The position numbers and the translations under genes are program-made. This document shows, one piece after another, positions 29,082 through 40,655 of a DNA stretch of 64,000 bases (position 1 is its first letter; every line of letters begins with the position of its first letter). This DNA is from Dryobates pubescens (lineage: Eukaryota; Chordata; Aves; Piciformes; Picidae), in the NCBI RefSeq assembly GCF_014839835.1, contig NC_071632.1, forward strand, positions 11,240,487 to 11,304,486. Direction: 5' to 3'. Under the pieces are notes generated by a model. It saw nothing but the letters and a program-made list of their open reading frames with translations. It did not search any database and was not told where the DNA came from.

Positions 29082-29740
29082 GAGTCTTCTTCGTAGAGGA
29101 CCTGTGTAAATCTGATGATACCTGGACCCTTTGTGGTATCTCAGAACCTGCCACTGCAGACAGTAGAACATCCTCTAGTGCTTAATGTACTTTCCTGCAC
29201 TGACCCAGAGAAAACCTCCCTCTTGAGGTTCTTCTGCCATTGTGCTAGATGTATCCATTTCAGTCATTTGTTTGTCTTGTTACTTTCAATATTTTGTACC
29301 TTCATTTTTCTATATTTTGAACTTGAAGCAGTTCAATTAATCCCCACATACACATATCCATGTGGCAACTTTGTTCAATACACATTGCATTTTAAAGACC
29401 ATAAAAATCTTAATTAGAGTGTTCTGTTTGCAGCTATAAATGATGAATCTACATGTGAAGCAACATAGAATTATCACAGCTTTGGTCATGATTTTCTCCT
29501 GAATGCTTTCTTACTTTTTATGTATTATCAAATGCCCAGAAATGTGGGTCTCTTTTTGAAAGACTTCTAGATGATGTGAATTTCAAAGGTTTGTTCTCTT
29601 TTTTCCCCCTTTATGTCTGCAAAAATATTAACAGTTTTCCAGTTGCAAAGTATATAGTAAAGCAACTGTTCTTGTTTATTCATTAACCACTTTTTATGAA
29701 AATCCAAATAACCAAGAATAATAAATTACATTTAAAAGGA
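29082..29740 (+). other. 3' UTR of PKS copy 1 with candidate poly(A) signal
   Basis: A+T-rich DNA follows the stop codon. A canonical AATAAA at 29720-29725 is the best poly(A) signal. No coding sequence is present. Confidence 0.5.
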
Positions 29741-30086
29741 AAACCTAAAGTGCATGTTTGTGTTATTTTTTTTCATCCCTCATCTGCTCTTCTAGTTCTC
29801 CTTTTCTTAAATCCTAACTCTTGCCCTTGTTTAACAAGCAAATACAGCTCTTACCCAAAGACACTGAAGGAAACTTTGTAGTGTCTTAATGTGGGACTGG
29901 TGTTCTTGTATTGTTTCTCCCTTTTAGATCTAATTATCATTGACTCTGAGATGTCCCTTGTAGCTCTCATATTCTTCTCCAGTGCACAGAGCATCCCTGG
30001 ACTATGATACCCCTGAAACTAACTCTTCGCCAGGCCAGTTAAGCCCACTTCCCTCAGCTTCTCACAGCTCTGAGGCACCAGCCCCT

Positions 30087-30206
30087 AGTCATCTACAATA
30101 CTGTGCCCAGTTATTGGCTCCCCCGTTCAAGAGCGACAGGGATCTACTGGAGAGTGTCCAATGGGGCACCGTAAGGATGATCTGGGGACCTGACCATCTC
30201 TCCTGC
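30087..30206 (+). mobile_element. CR1 LINE, left part of a split copy
   Basis: It matches the CR1 region containing ATACTGTGCCCAGTTATTGG, GTTCAAGAGCGACAGGGA and ACTGGAGAGTGTCC, up to the GACCATCTCTCC string. It then stops abruptly at a CpG-rich block. The right part resumes at about 30537. Confidence 0.75.
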
Positions 30207-30536
30207 GGGTGAGCGCAGGGGGTGCGGAGGGCCCGGTTCAGGCGGCAGTTCCGCGGAGCCGAGCTCTCCGGTGGCGGTGCGACCCGCTCCCTTGCCGCCT
30301 CTCTGCCGCAGGGGTGGCGAAACCCCTTTGTATTCGGGAGGAGGCGGACGCCCAGAAGCTATGGCGCCCACCCTCTGTTGAATGCTTTCCTTTGCCGATA
30401 TGCAAGGTACAGGCGGCTGCGAGGTTCCCCTCAAGCGCCTATGACCGGCCAAAACGGGCAGGGGAGGCGCCGGGTGCGGCCGGTCACCAGCCGGCGCCGG
30501 CTTTTCTCTTCCCGCCTTTTTTCCCCCCCCAGTTGC
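30207..30536. other. CpG-rich ~330-bp block inside a CR1
   Basis: This is the only CpG-island-like stretch in the inter-unit region, sitting between two halves of one CR1 and replacing about 170 bp of expected element. It carries a donor-like CAAGGTACAG near 30402 and short overlapping ORFs, but nothing I recognise as protein coding. It may be a captured promoter or first exon from elsewhere. Origin unknown. Confidence 0.55.
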
Positions 30537-30803
30537 ACCTTGTGACAGGACAGGGCGTAATGGATATAAACTACAGCACAGGGGGTTCCACCTCAACATG
30601 AGGAGGACCTTCTTTGCTGTGAGGGTGACAGAGCACTGGACCAGGCTGCCCAGAAAGCTTGTGGAGTCTCTTCTGGAGACTTTCAAGACCCATCTGGATG
30701 TGCTCCTGTGCGACCTGTGCTAGACTCTATGGTCCTGCTCTGGCAGGGGGGTTGGACTCTGATCTTTGGAGGTCCCTTCTAAACCCTAATATCCTGTGAT
30801 TCT
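30537..30803 (+). mobile_element. CR1 LINE, right part of a split copy
   Basis: It continues with GTGACAGGACAGGGCGTAAT, TTCCACCTCAACATGAGG and the 3' end CCTGTGATTCTTG, in the same orientation as 30087-30206. Confidence 0.85.
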
Positions 30804-31197
30804 TGAAAAAAGACTGCGAGACCAGGGGCTGTTTAGTCATGAGAAGAGAAGGCTGAGAGGGTACCTTATCAATGTCTATAAATATCTGAGGGATGGGTGT
30901 CAGGATGAAGGTGATGGTCTCTTTTCAGCGGTGCTCAGTGGTAGGACAAGGAACAACAGGTACAAGCTGGAACACAGGAGCTTCCACCTCAACACAAGGA
31001 GAAATTTCTTTACAGTGAGGGTGGCAGCACTGGAACAGGCTGCCCAGAATGGTTGTGGAGTCTCCCCTGGAGACTTTCAAATCCCACCTATTCCCGTGCG
31101 GCCTGCCCTGGGTGATCCTGCTCTGTCAGGAGTGTTGGACCAGATGGTCCCTAGAGGTCCCTTCCAACCCCTAATATTCTGTGATTCTGTGATTGTT
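30804..31197 (+). mobile_element. CR1 LINE 3' fragment
   Basis: A second sense CR1 begins where the previous one ends (GGGGCTGTTTAGTC, then CAACACAAGGAGAAATTTC) and finishes with TATTCTGTGATTCTGTGATT. Confidence 0.88.
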
Positions 31198-31640
31198 ATG
31201 GCCTTCTGCTGAACTGACTCAAGCTTATCTATATTTTTCTCATACTGGCAGGTCCATACCTGGACCAGGGTTCCTGCTGTGGTGTAATGAGTATAGTGCA
31301 GTGAATAAAGGTGAAGAATCACTTTCCTCAACCTACAGAATGTGCTCCTGTTGGTTGTTAGCCTTCACTGCTGCCAGTGTGTGCAGCCAATTCCTGCTTG
31401 GTCACTGCTTTTCAGGACCGTCCAGTTCTGGTCATCCAAGCTGCTCCCAGCCAGTAAGTCCCCAGCCCATAGTGTTGTGGAGCCTAACTATCTCACATGC
31501 AGGAGTAGTGCAGGGGGCTTTCCATCCCAAGTGCAAGGCCTTGCATTTGGCATGGTTGAAATTAATGGGCATTTTCTCAATCTACTTGTCCCTCCAAAGA
31601 GCAGCCCTCCCCTTCAATGTGGCCACCAAATTCATAAGGC
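31198..31640 (-). mobile_element. Old CR1 LINE fragment (antisense)
   Basis: Weaker reverse-orientation CR1 similarity, best around 31530-31570 (GCAAGGCCTTGCATTTGGC, GGTTGAAATTAATGGGCAT). Degenerate, so the limits are approximate. Confidence 0.5.
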
Positions 31641-32279
31641 ATGATTTGCCAATGATTCAGTGATTTGAAGGCCATTAGTTGTCTTTCTCTAGACATGCTT
31701 TGATTTGCCCAGTAGGCTTCTAGTATTGTGGTTATTGTGCTCTGCCCAGATACTTTCTTTGGTAATCTAAGAATTAAGCCATAAGCATGTGAAGCACACT
31801 GAAAACCTTCATATAATTTTTATATAGATCATATTACTATTACTTCAAGGTGTTGACAGTTGTTTGGTGATGCCCTACATTTGAAAAAGCAATCTGTTGT
31901 CACTTCAAAACAAAGTCATCCACCCTGTGTTTTGTAAGTCACTATTGCGTTATGTTGATAGAAGCAGAAGTGGAGATGATTTTGTGAAACTAGAGAAGAA
32001 ATGAGGAAGAGAGAAGAAAAGGAGACAGAGCTTGACAGGGTCATGTCAAGCAAGACATCTCCAGCGTTTGCATCCCCAGCTCCTGAGACGAGTGCATACA
32101 TGGATGAATGTAGGCAGCCAAGTTTTGATGTTAAGTAGATACGAGAATCTCTCATGCATGGTGCAGTTGTAACTGAACCTATTTAGTTTAGTCTTGATAA
32201 AGATTCTTTGAAACTGAAACACCAACTTCATCTGGCTGCAGCCAGTGCTGCTCTTTGGCCAAAGCAATCACTCTTCTTC

Positions 32280-32830
32280 AAAGCAGCACTGTGAAAGCTG
32301 GATTTTCATAATCTACTGATGGTGCTTGTATTGTGAGGGTTTGCTGAAGGAGCTCATATCTTCTGTGGCTTTTGGTTTTGACTTCTTCTGGGGATTTGTC
32401 ATGAATGTCCCAGAGATTAGAACACTTGAATGAAAACAAGACAGTTGCCAGCCCCCAAACATATAGTAAGAAACCTGATCTTGAAAAATGCTCTGGCAGA
32501 GTGAGTTTCAGCTGCAGCCGGGGCAATTTGAATTTTTTTCTGACAGCAGCAGTTTGTAATGCAGGGTAAGACAGCAACGGCAGAGCCCTGACTAATCTTC
32601 CATTTGTCTCTGACAAATACATAGGATATGTGACCAGAAATATAGCCTAGAAAATCCACACAGATGACATATTTGATATCCTGAAAGTAGCAATGAGCTG
32701 GAGCAGAAGGAAAAGTTACCCACAAGCAACAGAATGGACTGCAAAAACACAGAAGCAATCCACAGTGCCATGGGAGCAGTGATTAAGTGCTGTTCTCTAT
32801 TACCAAACATCATAACTGGAACACAAACAG
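32280..32830 (-). pseudogene. PTCHD3: PTCHD3 relic: fragment of the last exon
   Basis: On the minus strand, translated pieces match PTCHD3 around residues 690-810 of copy 2. They include CCLWVTF, VICVDF against VICIGF, HISYVF against HISYAF, AFFKIRFL against TFFKIMFL and LVFIQVF against LVFIPVF. Matching pieces lie in two overlapping frames (one covering the AAGAML-like segment, the next from CCLWVTF on), so there is at least one frameshift, and the second RND acidic motif is lost. There are no other PTCHD3 exons nearby. Divergence is far greater than between copies 1 and 2, so this is an older dead copy. It has the same orientation as the live copies. Confidence 0.85.
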
Positions 32831-34109
32831 GACCTTGAAGTTCTTGCTTATGCTTCTGGATTAGTTTAAAAGGGCTGTTTTTGATTCATTAGCTGCTATC
32901 AAACATAATTGTTGGAAGAAAACTGTAGCTGTCATTGCCTCCTGAAAAATGATGTTTTGATCAAAATCTGAATGGCAATTAGGCAAATCACTTGTGGAAA
33001 AAAAGAACCTGTATCTCTGTTTAACAGAAGGCTTTTAGTGACAATGTTGTTTGGTCTTTGCAATTAATCTCAGACAGAGTTACTGCATGGGGTATATTTG
33101 TAAAGATTCTGTGCTCTCAGTTTCCAAACTCTCAGTCCTGTTATCAGAGGAAAGATCCCATTAGCAAGATCCATATTCAGTAATAAGATAATTACGACTC
33201 CAGCACAGTACTTGGAAAGCTTAATTTTTCAGTCAGAGCCTGAAGTGATATAAAATGTAGCCAAACTGCTAAAACAATTGTCTCCCCTTCCTCGGGTACA
33301 ACCACAAATCCAATTAGTCAGATATGTTCTAAACAGCAGCGACATAAATACAGAAATAATGGCAAAGAGCCCTAATGTTCCTTTGGGAAATGTGCTCATG
33401 GATGCACTTTCTGCCCCAGGAAATTCATCAAAACATGCCCCCTGTTGCGTAAAAGGAGTTTGCAGGATGAACTATGAACTTCATGTTGCTGCAAATACAC
33501 CCATATCTGTTTCTTGCTTTTTCTGGGTCAAATAATGCCTGATAACATGCATGTCAGCCTGCAGCTGTGATCTGCATCCGGATCACAGGCAACAGCCAGG
33601 CTGTGGCAGGACCCTGACATAGCAGTGGACATAGCTCTGGCAGGGGCTGGGTGATGGAGCCATAGCTTACAAGCATTTCCCAAAGACCAGGGCTGGCTGT
33701 GACCATGGCCTTCCTGCACTGCCTCTGAGAACCTTTACCCATGGTGCCAGCTGAGCTACCTTGGCTCTGAACCCAGGCAGCTAAACCCCAGGATCTTATG
33801 AAGCCAACTTGCAAGTTCATCTTCAGGTAATGTCCCAGAGAAGCAGGTATTCAGTTGATAGTGACAATGTTACTAACAGTAGTTGCCCTCAGTCATAACT
33901 TAGTACTGCACAAACCTGCATTACCACTGTTAAATAAAAATGCTGTATCCTAAATGGATCCATACCAACTTTTTAATTAATTTAGTCAACAGATCAAAAT
34001 GAATCTTACTTGACAGGCTGCTCCTATGATGCTGGTGGAACGCTGGCCTGACTGTTTGCACGTGTGAAAATGATGAGAAATAATGGCATTAATAACAAAA
34101 CAAGACATT
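32831..34109. other. Intergenic, no gene seen
   Basis: No exon, repeat or RNA gene recognised. Short ORFs on both strands show no family resemblance. Confidence 0.4.
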
Positions 34110-34985
34110 GCAGGATCCTTGGAGAGCTGCAGCAAAGCTCTTCAGGCGTCTGAGGCTCTTGGGATGATTAGGGGACTGGAGCTCATCACATATAAGGAAA
34201 GGCTGAGGCAGCTGGGATTGTTCAACCCAGGAAAGGGAAGGATCCCTAAAGGGAGAATGCAAAGAGGATGGAGCCAGACTCTTTTCAGTTGTGCCCAGTG
34301 ACAACAGAAGAATACATAGAATACATAGAATAAACCAGGTTGGAAAAGACCTTCAAGATCATCGCGTCCAACCCATCAACCAATCCAACACCACCTAAAC
34401 AACTAACCCATGGCACCAAGCACCCCATCAAGTCTTCTCCTGAAAACCTCCAATGATGGCGACTCCACCATCTCCCCAGGCAGCCCATTCCAATGGCCAA
34501 TCACTCTCTCTGTATAGAACTTTTTCCTAACATCCAACCTGAACCTCCCCTGGTGTAGCCTGAGACTGTGTCCTCTTGTTCTGGTACTGGCTGCCTGGGA
34601 GAAGAGACCAACGTCCTTCAGGTAGTTGTAGAGAGTAGTAAGGTCACCCCTGAGTCTCCTCTTCTCCAGGCTAAGCAACCCCAGCTCCCTCAGCCTCTCC
34701 TCCTAGGGCTTGTGTTCCAAACCCCTCACCAACTTTGTTGCTCTTCTCTGGACTCGTTCCAGCAAGTCAGCATCCTTCCTGAACAGACTGAACCGTGGGA
34801 GGCTCCTTCTGGACATCGGAAAACAACTTTTCTATTGTGAAGATGACCAAGCACTGGCGCAGGCTGCCCAGGAGGTCATGGAGTTAGAGGTATTCAAAAG
34901 CCTTTTGGATGTGGTCCTGAGAAACAGGTTCTGGGTGTTGTGGCTTAAGCAGGGATTGTTGGAAGGATTAAATGTCAAAATATTT
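34110..34985 (+). mobile_element. CR1 LINE interrupted by another CR1
   Basis: Sense CR1 runs from 34110 to about 34309 (GGGGACTGGAGCTCATCACA, GGCTGAGGCAGCTGGGATTG) and resumes at about 34772-34985 (GGGAGGCTCCTTCTGGACAT, then CACTGGCGCAGGCTGCCCAG). The gap is filled by the antisense CR1 at 34312-34771. Confidence 0.8.
34312..34771 (-). mobile_element. CR1 LINE nested in an older CR1
   Basis: It begins with repeated ATAGAATACATAGAAT tail units, then CAGGTTGGAAAAGACC and CAGGCAGCCCATTCC, up to CTCTTCTCTGGACTCG. It has fewer differences from the usual CR1 pattern than its host, so it is the younger insertion. Confidence 0.88.
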
Positions 34986-35924
34986 TGGTCCAGGTGATAA
35001 CACAAAGGGAGGAAAAGTACACAAGAGGTGTCTTCCTGATGAGTAAATCTGTTAATGTGATCTAAAACATTAAATCAGGCCTTTAGCATGGAGTCTCTAA
35101 TCCTGTTCTCCATGAAGTCAATAATATTGGCTTTCATGAGCTGTGGAAGCCTGCCCAGTGAGCACTGTAGATGGCTGTTCCTTAGATTTCCAGGAACTTT
35201 ACTCATGCTTTGTCTGGTAAATCTCCCTGGCTTTAAACCCTGGAAGTACCACAGGTAGCTATGGTGATGAGAGGATTGTGTCTTTTGTGTAATTACCTGG
35301 ACAGTTTGTATTTTAGAAATCTTCCTCATCTCTTTTACTGTCATTTCTGGCTTAACAGTTCCACACCACTCAGCTGTCACTTGATAAAAGCCTCTGTTAC
35401 AAGGGCAGATGGGCACAGGACAAATGTACCTGTGCCCTCACCTCCTGTGGTGGCTGTAGTGGCTAGCTATGACTAGGAGGACAATGCAAATTCCCTTTGT
35501 GGTCAGTATTACACAAAACAGCTTCTTTGGAAACTGCTCAAATCCACATTTAACTTGTTGATGCTGCAACCCTTATTCCAAATCAAGAACCCACCCTCTA
35601 AGCAGTGCTGTGGTTGTGTAAGCATCACTTTCAGCAAAACCTGTTTGTGAAAAGAGAAGTTTGCAAGATAGAAATATGGCTGATAATCTGTGAGCTGACT
35701 TTAAAATGAAGCAGTTCTTTAAAGATCAAAGGTGGGTGTTTGTGTGCACACCTATACATACACACATATTGAGCTGTATGCCCTACCTGTTTGAAATAAT
35801 TTCTGCTGATAAAACTTGTTCCAAATAATTTCAGTGAATAAGGATTTGAATTGCCTTAAATGTCATTTAGAGAAAATACCTGTTGACAGTTTGCTGCCTG
35901 AGCCTGCACTTCAACAAACAGAAT
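34986..35924. other. Intergenic, no gene seen
   Basis: No recognisable exon or repeat. An antisense ORF at 35075-35416 has no domain I know. Confidence 0.35.
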
Positions 35925-37030
35925 TCACAGTATCACAAAGTTTGGAAGAGACCTCAAAGATCATTGAGTCCAATCTGTCACCACAGACCTCATGGCTAGA
36001 CCATGGCACCAAGTGCCACGTCCAATCCCCTTTTGAACACCTCCAGGGATGGTGACTCCACCACCTCCCTGGGCAGCACATTCCAATGACGAATGACTCT
36101 CTTGGTGAAGAACTTTCTCCTCACCTTGAGCCTAAACTTCCCCTGGTGCATCTTGAGAGTGTGTCTCTTTGTTCTGGTGCTAGTTGCCTGGGAGAAGAGA
36201 CCAATCCCTTCCTGGCTACAACCACCCTTCAGGTAGTTGTAGAGAGCAATGAGGTCACCCCGAGCCTCCTCTTCTCCAGGCTAAACAATCCCAGCTCCCT
36301 CAGCCTCTCCTCATAGGGCTTGTGCTCAAGGCCTCTCCCCAGCCTTGTTGCCCTTCTCTGGACACATTCAAGTGTCTCGATGTCCTTCTTAAACTGAGGG
36401 GCCCAGAACTGGACACAGTACTCAAGGTGCGGCCTAACCAATGCAGAGTACAGGGGCACAATGACTTCCCTGCTCCTGCTGGCCACACTATTCCTAATGC
36501 AGGCCAGGATGCCCTTGGCCACCTGGGCACACTGCTGGCTCATATTTAGGTGGCTGTCAATCAGCACCCCCAGGTCCCTCTCTGTTTGGCAGCTCTCCAG
36601 CCACTCTGACCCCAGCCTGTAGCTCTGCATGGGGTTGCCATGGCCAAAGTGCAGCGCCTGGCACTTGGATTTGTTGAATGCCATCCCATTGGACTCCACC
36701 CATCTGTCCAGTCAGTCGAGGTCCCTCTGCAGAGCCTTTCAACCCTCTAACTGACCAACATCTGCTCCCAACTTGGTGTCATCTGCAAATTTGCTGATGA
36801 CTGACTCAATCCCCTCATCCAGATCATCAATGAAGATATTAAAGAGGATGGGGCCCAGTACTGATCCCTGGGGGATGCCACTGGTGACTGGCTGCCAGCT
36901 GGATGTGGCACCATTCACCACCACTCTCTGGCTTCAGCCCTCCAGCCAGTTCCTAACCCAGCACAGAGTGTTGCGGTCCAAGCCACGAACTGACAGCTTA
37001 GCCAGCAGTTTGTTGTGGGGAAAACTTACT
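35925..37030 (-). mobile_element. CR1 LINE with reverse-transcriptase C-terminal part
   Basis: On the minus strand the element carries the end of ORF2, including SVLGPILFN and the RT catalytic FADDTKLG near 36780-36810, then the 3' UTR, ending at a CAGTATCAC tail near 35930. About 1.1 kb, 5'-truncated. The coding part is interrupted. Confidence 0.9.
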
Positions 37031-38224
37031 CCACTGAGCAGATCTGCTGAAGCTAACACATTTTACTCATAGCTAACTGTGAACAGAAACTCACAGGGAG
37101 GGCTCTTAGGGTTTAAAACCACAAGAGCTGGCCTGTGTTTAGCAACAAGGTGGTGTGGTGTGGTTGGTTTTTTTTTTTTTTGGTCAGCAGAAGTGTTAAT
37201 AAAATAGTCCAGGTTTTCAAACAGAAGGTGATGGTCTTCAGAAAGGCTTTCTGCATAAAGCAAGCTCCTCATTAGCTGCTCTTCAGAGTAGAAATGAGTA
37301 TGCAGCAGTTATTCCCTGGGCACTCTGGTGGGAAAAGGATACTGCAGAAGTCATGCAGTTTTCACATGGAGGACAGCAAGACACTTGGAATTTGTGACAT
37401 GGGCACTGAACACAGATCCAAAGATTTGGGGTTGATCAAGTCAGTAGTTTCAGGGTGAGACACAGAGGGTTTGTACAGTTTGAGACATGATCTCCTCAGA
37501 TACACAGAAGTAATTAAAACCTATGGAAACTCCAGAGCTGTTGAACACTGCAGTTACAGCCCCCATGGCAGGAAGAGCTTTGATAATTCCTGTTGACATT
37601 TCTGAATGAATATCATGGCTGTATTTTATAGATTATATGCTATTAATACTAGTGTAGCAAATCAGAACAGATGGTCCTTACTCTGGTTGCAAATCTAGTA
37701 TGGCTTCAAACTCCTCCTGCTCTGTTTATCAAGTTGACCATTTATCAGTTGAGCAGTCTTCATGAGTGATTACTGTGAAGGTTGACTTGGTTAAAAATCA
37801 ACTGGGGTTAATTAAATTTGTTTCTAAGGATGCGCACATCACATCAGGGAAGAGACTGCTCAATATTTGCACTCCTTAAATATCTGCATGGCAGAGTTAT
37901 AAAGTGAAACCTCCTGTTTTCAGCATCTCTGTGCAAACAAGAAGCAGCTGGTGAGTTTGGGACAGAATGAGGATGAGCTGGGCTAGGTTCACAAGAAAGA
38001 GAGTCTCAAATGGCTCTCATGCAAATACAGCCTGCTCCTCCCTGTAGAGGAGCACTGGAATTACTTCTGCTTTCCACACTTGAAATTAATACTTCAAACT
38101 GGCAACAGAAAACACAGCTGAGCAGCTGAATGCAAAAAGTCAACTGCTGTCTCTGGACTTGCTAAGTTACTTGCCCATAGAAATGCCAAGTGTCTTGTGC
38201 TTTTCAGAGATAGTTTGGTTTAGT
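37031..38224. other. Intergenic, no gene seen
   Basis: A poly(T) run lies near 37168-37181. Nothing else is recognised up to the PKS relic. Confidence 0.4.
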
Positions 38225-38730
38225 ACTCAGCAGAAGAAATGTCTGTCTTCATTTTTTTAAATGTCCCAGCTGTGTTCCACAGCTTAAATCCAGTACTAGA
38301 AACCATGAGGAAAAAAATAAATAAAAAGAAGGTACTGGATTTAAACCAACAGAAGTGGATTCAACACTGCCCGGGATGGCTTCTTCAGCAGAGGAAGTCA
38401 CAGAGCAATGCTCAAGGAACTTGAGGCTGTGATATTTATAGGCAAGCAATTAACAGATAAATAGGAGAAACCCCCAAGATTCTGTAAAAACATGTCCTCA
38501 AAGAGTGGTTAAGCAATATGCAATTGACACTGGGCCAAAAAGGAGTACTCCTCCTTGTTCACTGAGTATCACAAGTCTGTTTGACCTGGGAAGTAATCCT
38601 GACTGGAAACCTTCCTGTGCATCATTTGCTCTTTATCTGAATTGTTCATGGGAGTTTTCTATGGCCACAGTACCATTTGATTACAAAAACCCTCATGGTC
38701 TGCCTGCGTGCCTGCTGCTGAGAAGCACAA
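38225..38730 (+). pseudogene. PKS relic: fragment of the acyltransferase region
   Basis: The plus strand matches PKS exon 7 around 24892-25410 (protein residues about 710-880). FLNVPAVFHSLNPVLETM corresponds to HVLNVPAAYHSPSMDTIL. LFDLGSNPDWK corresponds to LFELGYNPNW, and DYKNPHGLPACL corresponds to FDRKKLMACL. At DNA level AAATGTCCCAGCTG is shared exactly, and the first 55 bases are roughly 80% identical. The pieces lie in different frames with stops between them, so the gene is dead. Orientation and order relative to the PTCHD3 relic at 32.3-32.8 kb match the live cassettes. Confidence 0.85.
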
Positions 38731-39543
38731 AGTCTTGCTTCCTCAAAGGCTCTTTCCTTGCTAGTTGTGGACTTCAAAGGCAGAGGTTGCAGTGGCAAAA
38801 CTGCAAAAGCTAAACAAAAATCTGGCATTTTGCTCAACTTAAATTCACTTTGACAATTCCATTTGTCAAATAAAGAGAAAGAACAGGTGCAGGACATCCA
38901 AGCATTAACATAAAATGTATTGAAAAGTTAGGGTTGCTATTATGGAATAGAGCCTGAGAACAGTGACCACTGCCAGTAAGTGTAGCATCACCTGCATCTG
39001 TATCCTGAAAATTTTATTTCCTCCTGCAAATTTTGCAGTGTTCACTAAACAGTGCAACTACCCTTGATGGGTGTGACAATCTGAACAAGTGCTGACAAGA
39101 ACCAAACTAGGATGTGTTGGGCCAAGGGTTAACTTGGTATGCTGGTCTGCACTGTGAAACTGCAGGGACACAGCTCTGGCCTGCCACAGAAGTTGAAGTA
39201 TCACTTCTCTTCTAGTCAGTGCAATGACGTTTGGGCTGTATCTTTCTTTGTATTTGAGGCAATTCTGTGGAAAGGGTGGGACAAGTATGTGGGTTTTATT
39301 TCTACTCGAAAGGCATCCAGCTTCCCCATTCCTTTTAGGGAGGAGCTCCCAGCCCCTAGTCGTTTCTCAGTGCCCCCCACACCGAGCACTTTCTGGAGGC
39401 TGATAAACCCCTGCTGTGCAGAGTGGATCACTGCAGGAAGCCCCTTGCCCTGCCCTGCTCTGACTGCACCACTGAGTGCAATATCTTGTTTCTGCTGACC
39501 TCATGAGGTCCATGCAGTACTTGCAGTGCCATGCTCTCTTCAA
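38731..39543. other. Intergenic, no gene seen
   Basis: I searched for further PKS relic domains downstream of the AT fragment and saw none. Confidence 0.35.
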
Positions 39544-39726
39544 GCCTTCCCTTCCCTTCCCTTCCCTTCCCTTCCCTTCCCTTCCCTTCCCTTCCCTTCC
39601 CTTCCCTTCCCTTCCCTTCCCTTCCCTTCCCTTCCCTTCCCTTCCCTTCCCTTCCCTTCCCTTCCCTTCCCTTCCCTTCCCTTCCCTTCCCTTCCCTTCC
39701 CTTCCCTTCCCTTCCCTTCCCTTCCC
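39544..39726. repeat. (CCCTT)n pentanucleotide array
   Basis: About 183 bp of essentially uninterrupted CCCTT repeats, roughly 36 copies, with a strand-asymmetric pyrimidine tract. Long ORFs here (Phe-Pro-Ser-Leu or Gly-Arg-Glu-Lys runs) are by-products of the repeat. Confidence 0.97.
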
Positions 39727-40267
39727 CTCACCCCCCACCGCCTTCCCCGCCAATGACAGTTCCACTGTGTGCCCAGCAGAGGGCGGCTGCCTCAAGTCCC
39801 TTCTGGCCTCTCTCCGTGCCGCGCCCTCTGGCAGCTGAGCCGTGCAGTAGCGCCGGCTTGCGACCTCCCAGCTGTTTGCCACTGAGGCCTTGACTTGACT
39901 TCCAGTCCATTGTACCCCTAAACAGAGAGAACATGAAGGAAATGGAAAGATTCTGCCCAGTCTACTGGGTCTCATGCAGCTGGGTCAGAAATGCGGATGG
40001 AGCAGAGGCAAACCCTTGCTGTATCTCTCAGAAGACACTTCACAGCTGCAGATTTGGACTAAATGTTTTAATAACTCCTAAATATTTTTTCCTCCCCCAG
40101 AATGACAAATATCAGCTTCCATCATTCATTTAATTGACTACAAATTATAAACTGGCCTTTTGCCCAGTGTCTTGTCCCTATACCTCATATATTCTTAGCT
40201 TTTATTCAAAACAAGCTCCTCTGTCCCATCAGCACATCACAGGATGGGTTGCCACGTATGAACACAA
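39727..40267. other. Intergenic, no gene seen
   Basis: A moderately GC-rich flank of the pentamer array, then ordinary DNA. No feature supported. Confidence 0.35.
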
Positions 40268-40655
40268 CAGAATGTTGATGGAGAGACTCAGGGCTGTTTA
40301 GACTTGAGAAGGCTGAGTGGGGATCTTGTCAATGTCTAAATGTCTGAAGGGTGGATGTCAGGATGAAGGTGACGGTCTCTCTTTGGTGGCGCCCAGCAAC
40401 AGGACAAGGAACAACAGGTACAAGCTAGAACACAGGAGCTTCCACCTCAACACAAGGAGACACTTTATGGTGAGAGTGACAGAGCACTGGAACAGGCTGT
40501 TCAGAGAGGTTGTGGTGTCTCCTTCTCTGGACACTTTCAAATCCCACCTGTTCCTATGTGGCCTGCCCTAGGTGATCCTGCTCTCGCAGGGACGTTGGAC
40601 TAGATGATCTCTAGAGCTCTCTTCCAACCCCTAATATTCCAGGACTCTGATTCCA
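40268..40655 (+). mobile_element. CR1 LINE 3' fragment
   Basis: Sense CR1 with GGGCTGTTTAGACTTGAGAA, TTCCACCTCAACACAAGG and the end GGACTAGATGATCTCTAGAG plus tail. Similar in type to the copy at 30804-31197. Confidence 0.88.

Noticed and set aside
35075-35416. Antisense ORF of about 113 aa
   Set aside because: No recognisable domain, and no support from position or from the other units.
39367-39975. 200-aa and smaller ORFs across the pentamer array
   Set aside because: Pentanucleotide repeats without stops create such ORFs. The flanks show no gene structure.
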